NCBI GenBank assembly: GCA_022539475.1
Contig: VCMS01000106.1
Coordinates: 119,730-183,729 of the forward strand
Reading direction: 5' to 3'
Origin: Gracilaria domingensis
Lineage: Eukaryota > Rhodophyta > Florideophyceae > Gracilariales > Gracilariaceae
Length of the DNA stretch: 64,000 nucleotides
The position numbers and the translations under genes are program-made. The first letter of the stretch is position 1. The number at the start of each line of letters is the position of its first letter. The notes beneath the pieces were generated by a model. That model ran no database searches. It was not told where the DNA came from and worked only from the letters and a program-made list of their open reading frames with translations. This document shows positions 44,199 to 54,800 of this stretch, piece by piece.

Positions 44199-46034
44199 AT
44201 GCCTCCCTCGTCACGTGGAAACTCTGGCAACAGGTCAGTTCAAGGGAGTGGAGCAGCACCTCCTGCTGTCCCGCGCTCCCGTAGGTCTGTTCTCGAGACG
44301 GGAGATATCGATCGCGATCCGAATGGTGGGAATGCACCCTCAGCCGTTTCCGTATCGCAGGAGCTTTCTAGAGTACCGATACCGGTCATGGAACCTCCTC
44401 CTGTGGAGCCTACACCGGTGGTGGAAACGCCCCCACAGGCAGCCCGCCCCAAAGCGCTGGACTCGGGTGAGTACACCTTATTAGACTCACGATTGAGTGT
44501 CATCAACATCTCCCTCGTGAATCTTCTTAAACAACAAACCGAACTTCGGCGTCGTGTCGACGATGCCCCTGTTAGGGATTACTCGGGAGACATTCGTCTC
44601 CTGCGTAAGGATGTGAACTCTATTTTGGAGTGTCTTGGAGAACTCGCTGTGTTCGCAGCGGAGTATGCTGCTTTTATTGAAGAAGCTTGGATGAGCGCCA
44701 CTGGCTTACAGAGTCGTTTGGAAAATCTAGAGGCTACTATCTGTATGGATGAGGCTGCGGCCAAGGATGACCCAATTGCCTCAGAAGACTCCGCTCACCG
44801 CTCAATGAAGCGCAAATCCCGGAAGTCTAAAAGGGAGGTTCACCCATATTCGGACTCGTCAGATTCTGACTCCTCCACCCAATCGTCGGGTAACTCGTCA
44901 TCTTCTTCATCCTCGTCGGATAGTGAAGGTAGTCACCGACGTCGGTCTCCAGCAACGCGCTCTAAAGCGACCTTTGTCACCCAGGGAGCCATTCGCTCTC
45001 GTGCTAAGGGAAAGAGACATAAAGGACTCAGGGAGTTAAAACCGTCGAATCCGTTGTACCGGAAACTGCTTTCATACCGTTATTATCGGTTACAGAACGC
45101 CTCAGGCGAACGCAATGCCCATGGCACGGGGCGAGTGAAAGATTACATCCGCCGAATGCAGATTACTCTACAGAAGAAAGAGTTCAGTGGTGACGACCCA
45201 ATTATGATGTTGGATTTCCTTGCACGCTTCGTTCAGGAAGCGGACATACTCTGTATGAGTGAAGCACAGGCGTATGTGGCCCTCCCATATTTCCTAAAGG
45301 GGATGGCCGAAGACCAATTTCACTCCGTGCGTGGATCAGCAAGAGCCTCTGAAAGCGGTGTCACGTTTTGGCCCGAAGCCGTTCATTACCTATTGAGGTC
45401 GTATGCCAGTGGCAATGCGATCCCAGACGCTATTCTGGCCCTACGGGCGACAAAGCAGAATTCGGGGGAAACAGAAACGAGTTATTCAACGCGCTTGAAC
45501 AAAGCGTTTCACCGTTGCGGTAATGTTTATTCCTCAGCTGAGAGGTGCACAATGTTTGTGGAAGGATTGGAACCCGCCATCCGGGCACTAGTATCCCGTT
45601 ATCGGGAACAGAACAGGGAGATCTCCTACTTGGAAATGGTTCACTACTCCCAGACTGAGGGAGATATTTTCCGAGCGAGACGGAAGCCAACACACAGGCC
45701 CACGAAGGCCCTCCTGGCCGAAGGATCTGACTCATCTCTCTCCCTGTTACAGGATAACCGTCCACCTGTGGATTATGATCAGGTCCAGTTTGCGGCCAAT
45801 CTTATCTCCGTAGGAACTTCGGGGCTACCCTCAACCACTACAGAGGAAACAATGGACACAGATCCCGTGGGGTACATGGGGAACTCTAAGGTTCCTGCGC
45901 CATCACTGGCCTATGCCACCAACCACACTCGGTTTGCACGCACAGGCTGGCGGGATAGTCGACCTCAACGACCGGCGGCGTCGCGTTTGCTGGACAGATC
46001 GGGCATATTTCACCTCAGTGCTCGTTTCTCTTGA
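44199..46034 (+). CDS. gag of element B (611 codons)
   Basis: ATG 44199 opens a long uninterrupted frame. It has a Pro/Ser-rich N-terminus, a coiled region near residues 110-210 and a Ser/Asp low-complexity run with basic RKSKRE. A capsid domain lies in the second half (FSGDDPIMMLDFLARFVQEAD, ATKQNSGETETSYSTRLNKAF, MFVEGLEPAIRALV). The nucleocapsid knuckle is damaged: in a neighbouring frame (about 45993-46023) GQIGHISPQC survives, but the first two cysteines are gone and the gag frame runs past it to TGA. The product would form the particle shell. It is the largest intact ORF of the element. Confidence 0.75.
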   Translation: MPPSSRGNSGNRSVQGSGAAPPAVPRSRRSVLETGDIDRDPNGGNAPSAVSVSQELSRVPIPVMEPPPVEPTPVVETPPQAARPKALDSGEYTLLDSRLSVINISLVNLLKQQTELRRRVDDAPVRDYSGDIRLLRKDVNSILECLGELAVFAAEYAAFIEEAWMSATGLQSRLENLEATICMDEAAAKDDPIASEDSAHRSMKRKSRKSKREVHPYSDSSDSDSSTQSSGNSSSSSSSSDSEGSHRRRSPATRSKATFVTQGAIRSRAKGKRHKGLRELKPSNPLYRKLLSYRYYRLQNASGERNAHGTGRVKDYIRRMQITLQKKEFSGDDPIMMLDFLARFVQEADILCMSEAQAYVALPYFLKGMAEDQFHSVRGSARASESGVTFWPEAVHYLLRSYASGNAIPDAILALRATKQNSGETETSYSTRLNKAFHRCGNVYSSAERCTMFVEGLEPAIRALVSRYREQNREISYLEMVHYSQTEGDIFRARRKPTHRPTKALLAEGSDSSLSLLQDNRPPVDYDQVQFAANLISVGTSGLPSTTTEETMDTDPVGYMGNSKVPAPSLAYATNHTRFARTGWRDSRPQRPAASRLLDRSGIFHLSARFS

Positions 46035-47485
46035 GGGAGATGCCGAAAGTAATCGTACAGTAAGAGTCTTTGACCCCAGAAGAACGGGAACGTGTGCCAT
46101 CTGCCTCATATGAGAATGCCAAAGCCAAGTATGGACCGCAACAGCAGCCTCAACGTGCAGCAGACGCAGACCCCAATCATGGGTTAAAGGACCCGACACT
46201 GGCGAAGGGGGTTCCTTTGGAGCCCCGAGGTGGGAATGAACCGCAACCGGCGGTCGAGCCTGCCCCGAAAAACTAGATTTGGGAGTCTCCCCTACGGGAG
46301 GGGCGTCTTCTGAGTCGAAGCAGAGGACGTCTGAGGCGTCACCGCTTCGCTCCTCGGCAATTCGAATCCTATCCAGGAGAGTTGCTGATACAGATGCTGA
46401 CTCGAAACTCCTTGGAGTGTTGCATGGATCGTGGATTCGCTCCGGCATTTTGCGAAACCCGGACCGGGTCATGATAGTGGCTAAGCGGAATTACAAAGTA
46501 TACGCTGACTTAGGCTTATCAAACCAGTACATGCTACGTCAATTATCCGTCTTGGATACAGGGGCTGCGCCCAATCTGATTCACACCGCGTTGGTACCGC
46601 CCGCACTTCGGGAACACATTCGCTACGGTCCAAACTTGGATATCGCCGACGCAAATAACCGCCCGATACGCAGAGTGGGCCACCTATCTCTCGTGATGAG
46701 ACTTGGAACTTACTTGGTGCAGTTGGATTTCGTTGTCTGCAAGGCACTTGCAGCACCCGTTATTCTGGGTTGTGATTTTTGTGATCGCTTCGTGGAAGCT
46801 ATACGCCCCAGGGCCCGAACCGTAGAAATCGTTGATGGCTCGTCAGTTCCGATTGTGCGGAAGACATTGCAGAACGCTTCGCGTAAGCGTGTCCCCTTGC
46901 CTGTCGCTCAAGAAGCGCCGACACCGAAACCGGTCTCAACGAAACTCAGAATCGCTCAATCCCTTCGGATACCATCGGAATCCCAAGTATGGGTACCTGT
47001 CTCTTCTAAACAGGTAGGGTTGCACATTCTGCAAACCCCTGTCTACACTCTTTGCCGAGAAACAACTTCCGGTTGCTAACGGAATCGTTACTATCAAGCC
47101 AGATGAACCCTTTAAGGTGCGAATCGCCAACTTTGGCCATTCTGACCAATGGCTGGTGAAGAACCAAATTATCGGGTCCGTCTTACCTCACCCTACCGCC
47201 ATCGTGCCAACGGAGATACCTGTATCGAAGGTGCTTGGCTTGACTGACCCTAAGGAGGGGGAAGACGCCCCTGATGTTTCTCATTTGTCGAATAGAGGCG
47301 ACTCCACGAACCCTGACAATTCATCGGGTGTTACTAATCCCATCCCGTCAGAGGTGAAGGCCACACCACCTGGCTCTGAATTGACGGATCCTGTTAAGGA
47401 GTTGGAAAACTTGGACTTGTCTCATGTCCCAGAATATCATCGAGAAAAATTGCGCCACATGTTGCGTGAATTCACTCCCATGTGA
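46035..47485 (+). pseudogene. Gag end, protease and linker of element B (frameshifted)
   Basis: A short charged frame (46070-46276) is followed by 46279-47079, which contains an aspartic protease. The catalytic triad LDTGAAPNLIH lies near 46552-46584, and the ILGCDFCDRFV flap-partner region (an ILG.DF motif) is near 46762-46794. The frame then shifts again to 47117-47485, an acidic linker ending in the HVPEYHREKLRHMLREF helix that usually precedes the RT. Confidence 0.7.
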
Positions 47486-47599
47486 GATGGCTCCTCGGGG
47501 ACCATCGGGATCACGGAACATCGAATTGATCTACTACCGAACACTCGGCCGATTGCACAACACCCTTATAGGACTGGGCCGAAAGCTCGTGAGGAGGAA

Positions 47600-49219
47600 C
47601 AATCTCAAGTCGAGAAAATGAGTCATTGAGCCCGCTCAGTCTTCATGGGCGTCACCTGTAGTGCTTGTACCTAAACCCGACCGGTCATGGAGGTTCTGCA
47701 TCGACTACCGTCGATTGAACACCGTCACGGTGAAAGACGTTTATCCAATTCCACGAATGGATGAATATACTGACTCACTTGGGAGTGCAAAGGTCTTTAC
47801 GACCCTCGATGCCAACTGGGGGTACTGGCAAGTTCCCATTAGGGAGGAAGATCGTGATAAGACCGCCTTCGTATGCCATCAGGGGCTATAGCGCTTCAAA
47901 CGAATGCCCTTTGGGCTAACTAATGCCCCCGCCACATTTCAACGGGCGATAGACATTCTGTTGTCACCCTTCAAGTGGCGCACCTGTTCGGTATATTTGG
48001 ACGATATCATAATCTTCTCCAATAATATGGAAGAACATCTCTCCCATGTCCAGGATGTCATGCGGGTATTGCGTGACGCCGGAATCATGTTGAAACTCAA
48101 GAAGTGCGAGTTTTTCACCAATTCGGTCAAGTACTTGGGCTACATAATTCGCCCAGGCCAACTCTCGGTCGACGAGGTGCGCGTCAAGTCCTTGAAGGAA
48201 GCTAAACACCCTACAACTCAAACGGAGTTACGCTCCTTCTTAGGATTGTGCAATGTGTACAGGAGATTTTTTCCGAACTTTGCGGAGATCGCCACGCCGC
48301 TGAAGAAACTCCTAACGAAAAGACAACTCGTGCAACTGGAACCTTTCGGTGACGAGGAAGCGTCAGCGTTTACGCAGCTGAATGACGCCGTAACGTCTCC
48401 GCCTATCTTGGCTCTCCCCACCGCTGGGTTACCGTACGAGCTAGACACTGATGCCAGTGCAAACCAAGTGGGGTGTGCCTTGTTTCAGACGGATACCGAA
48501 GGTGTCCGTCACCCAATTGGGTACTGTTCTCGCTAGCTCAATGTGCACGAGCGGAACTATTCTGTCTCTCAAAAAGAGTGCCTCGCCGTAGTATGAGCAT
48601 TGTCTACCCTACGCCCCTACTTAATGGGCACCCATTTTGTGGTACATACGGACCACTGCTGCCTACGGTGGCTCATGGAAATTTCTGAGCCCTCAGGGCG
48701 CCTCATGAGGTGGAGACTCCGATTGTCGGAATTTGATTTCGACGTACGCTACAAGAAAGGAAAGCTCAACAGCCAAGCGGATGCACTCTCCCGTCTGGGA
48801 ACTGCTGCCGAAGCAGAACCCTCCGATGATTTGGACATACCCTGCTTCTTAGCAGAACTCGCAGATGAGGAGTCAGGAATCCCATTCGATGATATTTACG
48901 ACGATACCCTCGCCGCCGAAGGAAGTGAACCCACCGCGGGTTCCTTTGAACCTATTACTGCTGAGGAGTTAGTGAGCGAACAAGACTTAGATAAGTTCTG
49001 TACGAAAGTGCGTTCCCGCCTGAATGGTGGACAGGGCATACCGTTTGTGGTGAACGACCAAGGCTACCTGGTACGAATGGTAGAACGCAACCCACAGATC
49101 CTACTGCCACACTCGCTACAACTTCGAGTACTACACCTTTCACACTACGTTAAGGTCGGCGCACACCCTGGGGGTCGCAAACTGTATCTCACATTGAGAA
49201 GACACTTTTATTGGCCCGC
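47600..49219 (+). pseudogene. RT, RNase H and start of integrase of element B (three stops)
   Basis: One frame carries the RT fingers (VLVPKPDRSWRFCIDYRRLN), the FTTLDANWGYWQVPI palm, a TAG at 47889-47891 (a Tyr is expected in HQGLYRF), MPFGLTNAPATFQ, the YLDD box near 47992-48003 and the RNase H LDTDASANQVGCALFQ segment. A TAG at 48534-48536 follows YCSR, and a TGA at 48594-48596 sits where the family has Trp. The HTDHCCLRWL and DALSRLG segments close RNase H. The integrase H2C2 region begins LHLSHYVKVGAHPGGRKLYLTLRRHFYWPA and is cut at 49219. Confidence 0.85.
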
Positions 49220-49747
49220 TGTTAGGATTTCGTTAATTCTAGTCATGTTTTTATTTGAATTTGTTATATTGCTATGCTTTTAGTTAGTCATTTAATGTTT
49301 TGATGCTTTCTTTGAATTCCCCGTGATCTAGCGATCCGATTGGATACCCTAATGATCCTCAGAGTCTTTGTTTGACATTAGTTGTCATAATGTTACCAAG
49401 ACATGTCACGTGTCATGTCTGCCTCGTCAGTTGACGTCATGACTGACTTCATAGTTTCGGTGCCTTGCTGGAACTTCTACAAATGGACAGGTTGCAGGAA
49501 CTTCTAGAAGCTTCTAGAAGACTCCACTGTCGATTTCTACGCACAATTTCTACACTAATTCCGACGCAAGGGCCAGTACTCATAGACACATTAGTTTGAG
49601 GGATATTCTAGAAAGCTGCGTTAGCGATCTTATTTTCAAAGGTCCGATTCTCCATATAAACCCTGGTCGACTGCCTGAACTCTCCTCGGCAGTCACCATC
49701 GTTCACGTTCTCAACCATTGTTCAACCTCAGACCCAGTGTTCTAACA
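49220..49747 (+). repeat. 5' LTR of element A
   Basis: Starts TGTTAGGATTTCG and ends TCTAACA, 528 bp, colinear with the LTR at 12386-12899. A CCATATAAACCC box near 49655-49666 is a plausible TATA element of the LTR promoter. Confidence 0.9.
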
Positions 49748-49748
49748 T

Positions 49749-49760
49749 TGGTAGCATCGC
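49749..49760 (+). promoter_or_regulatory. Primer binding site of element A
   Basis: TGGTAGCATCGC lies one base after the LTR end. It would pair with the 3' end GCGATGCTACCA of a host tRNA, the form expected of an initiator methionine tRNA. Confidence 0.7.
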
Positions 49761-49873
49761 AAGTAAGTATTGCGCTCATTTGAAACTGAGTGACCATCCA
49801 GCCCTAGTGGATTTTGCTATACAAAATTCCCTAGGTTTGGATGAGCCACAGACGTCCAACTCTTTACTGACTG

Positions 49874-50527
49874 TTGATTTCTGACCCAATTTGGGTGTTT
49901 CCAGTGAGCTCAATACGCCGATCCCAAGTACCGCCGTCATCGCCGTCCTTCTATACGAACACGGAAATATCCACCGAACCGCCGTCATCGCCACCACTGC
50001 CGCCACCCCCTGTCAACACCACCAAAACCCCTGTTTCCGCTGCCGTGTCCACCTTGGAACCGAGTACACCACCTTCATACACACCGTCACCACCGTCGTC
50101 ACCAGCTCGTCAACAACCCGATCCTGTTGACAGCAATCCGATTTCAAGGAACCGATCGGTTACCGAGGCTACCGAGGGTACTCCACGTCATCTGCTCCGC
50201 ATAGACGACGCGGCTAATATCCATATCCTTCGCGTGGCCACCGATCGAATCAAGCGACGGCGTGTACGTAACCTTCGACGTCGCTTCAAGACCCCCAGGT
50301 GTGACGACTGTGAACTCCGTTTCAATAGCCGAGTGCAACTTCGCGAACATTTGTCTGGTAGCCGACATCGCAACAAGCTCCAGAACAAGCGCTCCGCACC
50401 GGGGTGTTACGAATGTGGTATACTCTCGTTCAATAATTGGAAGCATTACGAGGATCAGCGAGGTGGACGCAAGCACCAAGCAGCTGTCAACAAGGAAAAC
50501 CGACGTCAACAGCGTCATTTCAAGTAA
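49874..50527 (+). CDS. Extra ORF upstream of gag with two C2H2-like fingers
   Basis: A 217-codon open frame (first ATG 49874) between primer site and gag. The first half is Pro/Ser/Thr-rich and probably disordered. The second half is basic (RIKRRRVRNLRRRFK, about 125-139) and then has CDDCELRFNSRVQLREHLSGSRH, spaced C-x2-C-x12-H-x5-H, and CYECGILSFNNWKHYEDQRGGRKH, a second finger-like unit. The x5 His spacing resembles U1/matrin-type fingers that bind RNA or dsRNA. No standard Ty3-type element encodes this, and I see no copy in C, D or B. It may be a captured gene or an accessory protein. The intact frame amid decayed pol is notable. Confidence 0.6.
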   Translation: MISDPIWVFPVSSIRRSQVPPSSPSFYTNTEISTEPPSSPPLPPPPVNTTKTPVSAAVSTLEPSTPPSYTPSPPSSPARQQPDPVDSNPISRNRSVTEATEGTPRHLLRIDDAANIHILRVATDRIKRRRVRNLRRRFKTPRCDDCELRFNSRVQLREHLSGSRHRNKLQNKRSAPGCYECGILSFNNWKHYEDQRGGRKHQAAVNKENRRQQRHFK

Positions 50528-50754
50528 ATTATAACGTAAACACCTTGTGTTGACAAAAGTTTCCAAGAATCGGTTGTTCTACCCTATAAGCTACCGTTGG
50601 TGGTTGTGTTCCAGTTTCCGCTACGTTCGTATTACTTAGCATTGTCAAGCAAGAAGTCGCCGTACAGGGCTTACTATCTTCCCAGTCGCTTGACGCTTTG
50701 TAATTGAACTGAAGAAACCTTAATTGAACCACTCCGGCTGCAATTGCAACTTAC

Positions 50755-50827
50755 AGCGAAGGGAATCGAACCTAGAACCTCTGAAATTGCACCGGCGCCG
50801 CCTACCCACTAGGCCAGGCGCGCGGCA
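50755..50827 (-). repeat. tRNA-like Pol III promoter (possible SINE head)
   Basis: On the minus strand, TGGCCTAGTGG (50816-50806) fits box A and GGTTCGATTCC (50772-50762) fits box B, with starts 44 bases apart exactly as in a tRNA. The flanking acceptor and T-stem strands do not pair, so it is not a functional tRNA gene. It is probably the head of a tRNA-derived SINE or a tRNA pseudogene lodged in the leader of element A. Confidence 0.6.
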
Positions 50828-50973
50828 CTGCTTGTCTGCAACCTGCAAATTGCAATTTTTTAAAGTGGCAGCGCGAGGCTTGATTTGCACTTTTCGAAAA
50901 ATTAGACAATTTATTTTGGCAACCCCCCGATTTGAGCCAATTTCAAAGGTTCTCCGTTCGCGCAGCTCATACC

Positions 50974-51844
50974 ATGACGACCCCTCAAGGCAACCCAGGC
51001 ACACCCCCACAGGTGCGTGCAGGTCAAATGATCCAAAGCATGGCTCGCGCGCTTGATGAAACACGGGCTCAGATGGAATTGTTGAAGCAAGAAGCGCAAA
51101 CGAAGATATCCGCTCTCGAGACCTCACTCAGTGTCCTAGCCAATAAGGACAGCCCAGCCACGAATCCAAAGATCAACAAGCCCCCAACGTTCACTGGAAA
51201 GCAAAACATTGACAGTTGGATCATTCATATTCGCAATTATCTTGAAGGAACCCCCGACGACAAAGCATTAACGATTGCGCTTAGTTACATCAGTGGAGCT
51301 GCTCATGAGTGGTATCTCGCCCAGCAAAGAAATGGACTGGAGCTGCAAACCCTTGAGGAACTCTTTGAACATCTTCAGAAACGATTTACTATTGTCAACA
51401 AAGAGAAACTTGCTCGGGACAAACTAAGCAAGTGGAAGCAGTACAAAGATGTTCAACAGTTCAATGAAGACTTCCTCAAGATTGTGCTGGAAATCCCCAA
51501 AATCAGTATGGAAGAGCAAATCGACAGATATACCAGAGGCTTGAAAAGTTACATCTGGAAAGAGCTTTGCACCAATGAGTACAAATCTTTGACTGATGCC
51601 ATGAAAGACGCTGAGCGGGCGGAATCTGCTTTCCGAAGGGGTGGACAGGCGCGATTTGGCAGGCAACCTGGCAGCTCTGGATCATCTCAAGGACCGGTAC
51701 CCATGGATATTGGAAATATGAAGCTGAAGAAGTTAACCAAGGAAGAGCGCGAGAACTGTCGAAAGTTGGGACTCTGTTTCAGCTGTCGACAACCACGACA
51801 CATGGCACGCGATAAACAGTGCCCAAAAAGCTCCAAGGGGAACT
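50974..51844 (+). CDS. gag of element A
   Basis: ATG 50974 (ACCATGA context) starts a 289-codon intact frame. An N-terminal coiled segment (MARALDETRAQMELLKQEAQ) precedes the capsid domain (PPTFTGKQNIDSWIIHIRNYL, LEELFEHLQKRF, KWKQYKDVQQFNEDFLKIVL, IDRYTRGLKSYIW). The linker and the nucleocapsid CFSCRQPRHMARDKQC follow. In that knuckle the last spacing is x6 in place of the canonical x4. The frame stops at 51844 and overlaps pol, which lies in the -1 frame. Roles: particle assembly and RNA packaging. Confidence 0.85.
51822..51828 (+). promoter_or_regulatory. -1 ribosomal frameshift heptamer C CCA AAA
   Basis: In the gag frame the codons read TGC CCA AAA AGC, so CCCAAAA has the X XXY YYZ form. 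Slipping back one base enters the pol frame that opens at 51819, and gag stops only 14 bases later. Confidence 0.6.
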
Positions 51845-54800
51845 GACTCCAGGGTCATCTGAAGAATCCACGTCAGTTCCACCCGACCACCATTGCACCC
51901 CACTGAATTCCATCGAAACTCAACCATTGATTAAGCCAGCAAACCCCGTACCCATTGAATCTGCAGATAAACATCGTACCCACGAAAAAATAGTAAGCAA
52001 TGGAAGACATAAACTTCTTACCTCACGCTTAGCGTCACCATTTGAAACCCCCTCTGTTGGACTACTCCTTGCATATGTATTCATCAATGGCAGAAAATGT
52101 ACGGCTCTGTTCGATAACGGTTCCGAAATCAGTTATTTGTCCAAAGCCATCTGCAAAAGCATGAAGATCACAATCATTGACACTAGTTATGAAGCCGAAA
52201 TGGCCAACGGTTCCATTACTGTGCTCCAGGAAACCCGAGAAGATAGAGTAGATATCCAGATTGAAGAACTACGAGAAAAGAGACGCTTTGCAATATGTGC
52301 ATTATACGGATATGACTTCATTTTAGGAAAAGACTGGCTATATGAATATAACCCCTATATCAACCACCGAACCAATGAAATTTCTTTTGTTCACAATTCC
52401 AGAACCATTTTCATCAAAGCAAACATTAAGAAGCACGAGAAGTTAATTTTTGTGAACACAATCAAGAAGTCAATACGAAGGAAGCTACCTGTATTTGTTG
52501 TAGCACTTCTGCCTTCAAAAGAAGAAACCTATGAACCAGCGAATGATCATAAACTCAAAGAACTTCTTGAAGAATACAAGGACCTATTTCCAGAGAAATT
52601 ACCAAAAGGATTACCCCCTCACCGAGAACAAGATTTTCATATCGAGTTATCCCCTGAAGCAACACCTCAGAAGAAAGGCGTATATCGAATGTCAGATTAA
52701 GAGTTGAAAGAGCTAAAGAAGCAACTCCATGAACTTTTGGAACAAGGTTTTATTCGACCTAGTTCAAGCTCTTGGGGTGCCCCTGTTCTTTTCGCAGCAA
52801 AGAAGGATGGGAGCCTAAGACTTTACATTGATTACCGAGCCCTCAATAAGTTGACCATCAAAAATAGTTACCCTATTCCAAGGATTGATGATATTTTTGA
52901 CCAACTCCGTGGCGCAAAAGTATTTTCAAAAATCGATTTAAGGTGGGGTTACCACCAAATTCGACTCTCTGATACCTCCATTCCACTGACTGCTTTCAGA
53001 ACTAGATATGGTCATTTTGAGTTTCTTGTCCTACCTTTCAGCCTCACCAACGCACCCGCAAGTTTCATGAGCTTAATGAACAATGTACTGAAGGATCATT
53101 TGGATAACTTTGTCCTGGTGCATCTCGAAGACATTCTTATTTACAGCAAAACTGTAGAGGAGCATATGGAACACATTAGAAAAATATTCAACCAACTTCG
53201 TGCACACAAGCTGTATGGGAAGCTTTCAAAGTGTGAATTTCTAAAGAAGGAGGTTGAATACCTCGGGCATGTGGTTACACCCGAAGGAATATCAGTAGAG
53301 AAACAAAAAGTGAAAGCGATCACAAATTGGGAAACACCGAAGAATAAGACCGATGTTCAAGCTTTTCTTGGACTTGTTAATTTCTACCGACGATTTATTA
53401 AGAACTGCTCCAAAATATCAAAACGACTAACCGCTCTGTGTGGAAATAACCCATTCAAGTGGGGAGGGGATCAAGAAAACGCCTTCAAAAATCTGAAAGA
53501 ATCAGTTTCAAGTACACCAGTGCTCCGTTATTTTGACCCAAAACTGCCTAACATCGTAACCACTGACGCATCTCAGTATGCTCTAGGATCAGTATTGGAA
53601 CAAGTAGAAAACAGTATTGCCCGACCTGTTGCATTTCATTCAAGAACCTTGAACCCAGCCGAGCAACGCTACGCCGCCCAAGAGCGAGAACTTCTTGCAG
53701 TTGTAGACACGTTAAGAGTTTGGAGAGTCTACTTACATGGACAACGCTTCAAAGTGCGTACAGATCATTTTCCACTGAAGTATCTGCAAACACATCCAAA
53801 TCTTTCCCAACGTCAAGTAAAATGGCTCGAAAGGACGGTTGAGTTTGATTTCACTTTCGAACCAATCAAAGGAAAATCCAACATAGTTGCAGATGCTTTC
53901 TCAAGATATCCTAAGCATGTTGAAGATCCACTGGCTAGTAACTTCTCTCTATTAGATGAAGCAGTCTCCAGAACCAACCCGTTGAACTCTTTATCTCTTA
54001 TTTGTGAAATATCCAAGAAGGATATGCGCGCATTCACTGATGGATATAAGAAGGACAACGAATTTTCAGCTGCTTACCTGAATCCCGAACTTCCCTTTGA
54101 ACGAAAAGGAAATCTTCTCTACTACAAGAATAAGTTATGTATACCGAGTGGAGAAATCAGAACTAAGATTTTATTCGAGAATCATGATCTCCCTTCATCA
54201 AGACATATGGCATTTAAGAAGACATTAAGAAGAATTTATAAATCTTACTTTTGGAAGAACCTGAGAAACGACTTGTACACCTACACGAAGACATGCCAGA
54301 AATGTCAGGAGACGAAGCCAATTACCAAGAAGCCGCATGGATATCTCCAGCCATTAGAACCCCCATTGAAGAAGTGGTCTCAGATCACAATGGATTTCAT
54401 TACTCCACTTCCACGAAGTAAGTCTGGAAACAGTGCCATATATGTAGTAGTCGATCGCCTTTCGAAACTTATACGCATCATTCCCACAACCAAGAATGTC
54501 ACTGCTGTAGAAACAACCAAGTTATATCTGGAGAATATCTATCGTCATCATGGACTTTCTGATTCCATAGTATCCGATAGAGATTCAATATTTATGAGTA
54601 AGTTCTGGAAGGAAGTGTTTCGATCACTTGGCACAAAAATTAAAGCCATCATCAGCATATCACCCACAGACAGATGGAAAAACCGAAGTAATGAATAAGA
54701 AGATTGAAGAGATGATCAGATGTTTTGTCAACCACAGGCAGAATAATTGGGATGAACGCCCCATTCAATTCGAAGTTGCTTACAATTCTTCAGTCAATTC

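Larger units (their letters stand above)
43080..49219 (+). mobile_element. Ty3-like LTR retrotransposon, element B, truncated by element A
   Basis: Order: leader, long gag, protease, RT, RNase H and the start of integrase, all on the plus strand. The sequence stops within the zinc-binding part of integrase at 49219, where the LTR of element A begins. The rest of integrase and the 3' LTR of B are not found beyond A. Stops and frameshifts show it is inactive. Confidence 0.85.

Noticed and set aside
30092-48596. TGA read as tryptophan or another amino acid throughout the genome
   Set aside because: TGA occurs inside the uL18m-like frame, the 31.7-32.8 kb gene and RT of element B, but it also ends intact genes such as the hydrolase (28227-28229), and TGG is used normally for Trp. 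Decay of individual genes explains the cases.
50755-50827. Functional tRNA gene on the minus strand
   Set aside because: Both internal boxes fit, but acceptor and T-stem strands are not complementary, so only a tRNA-like relic is claimed.
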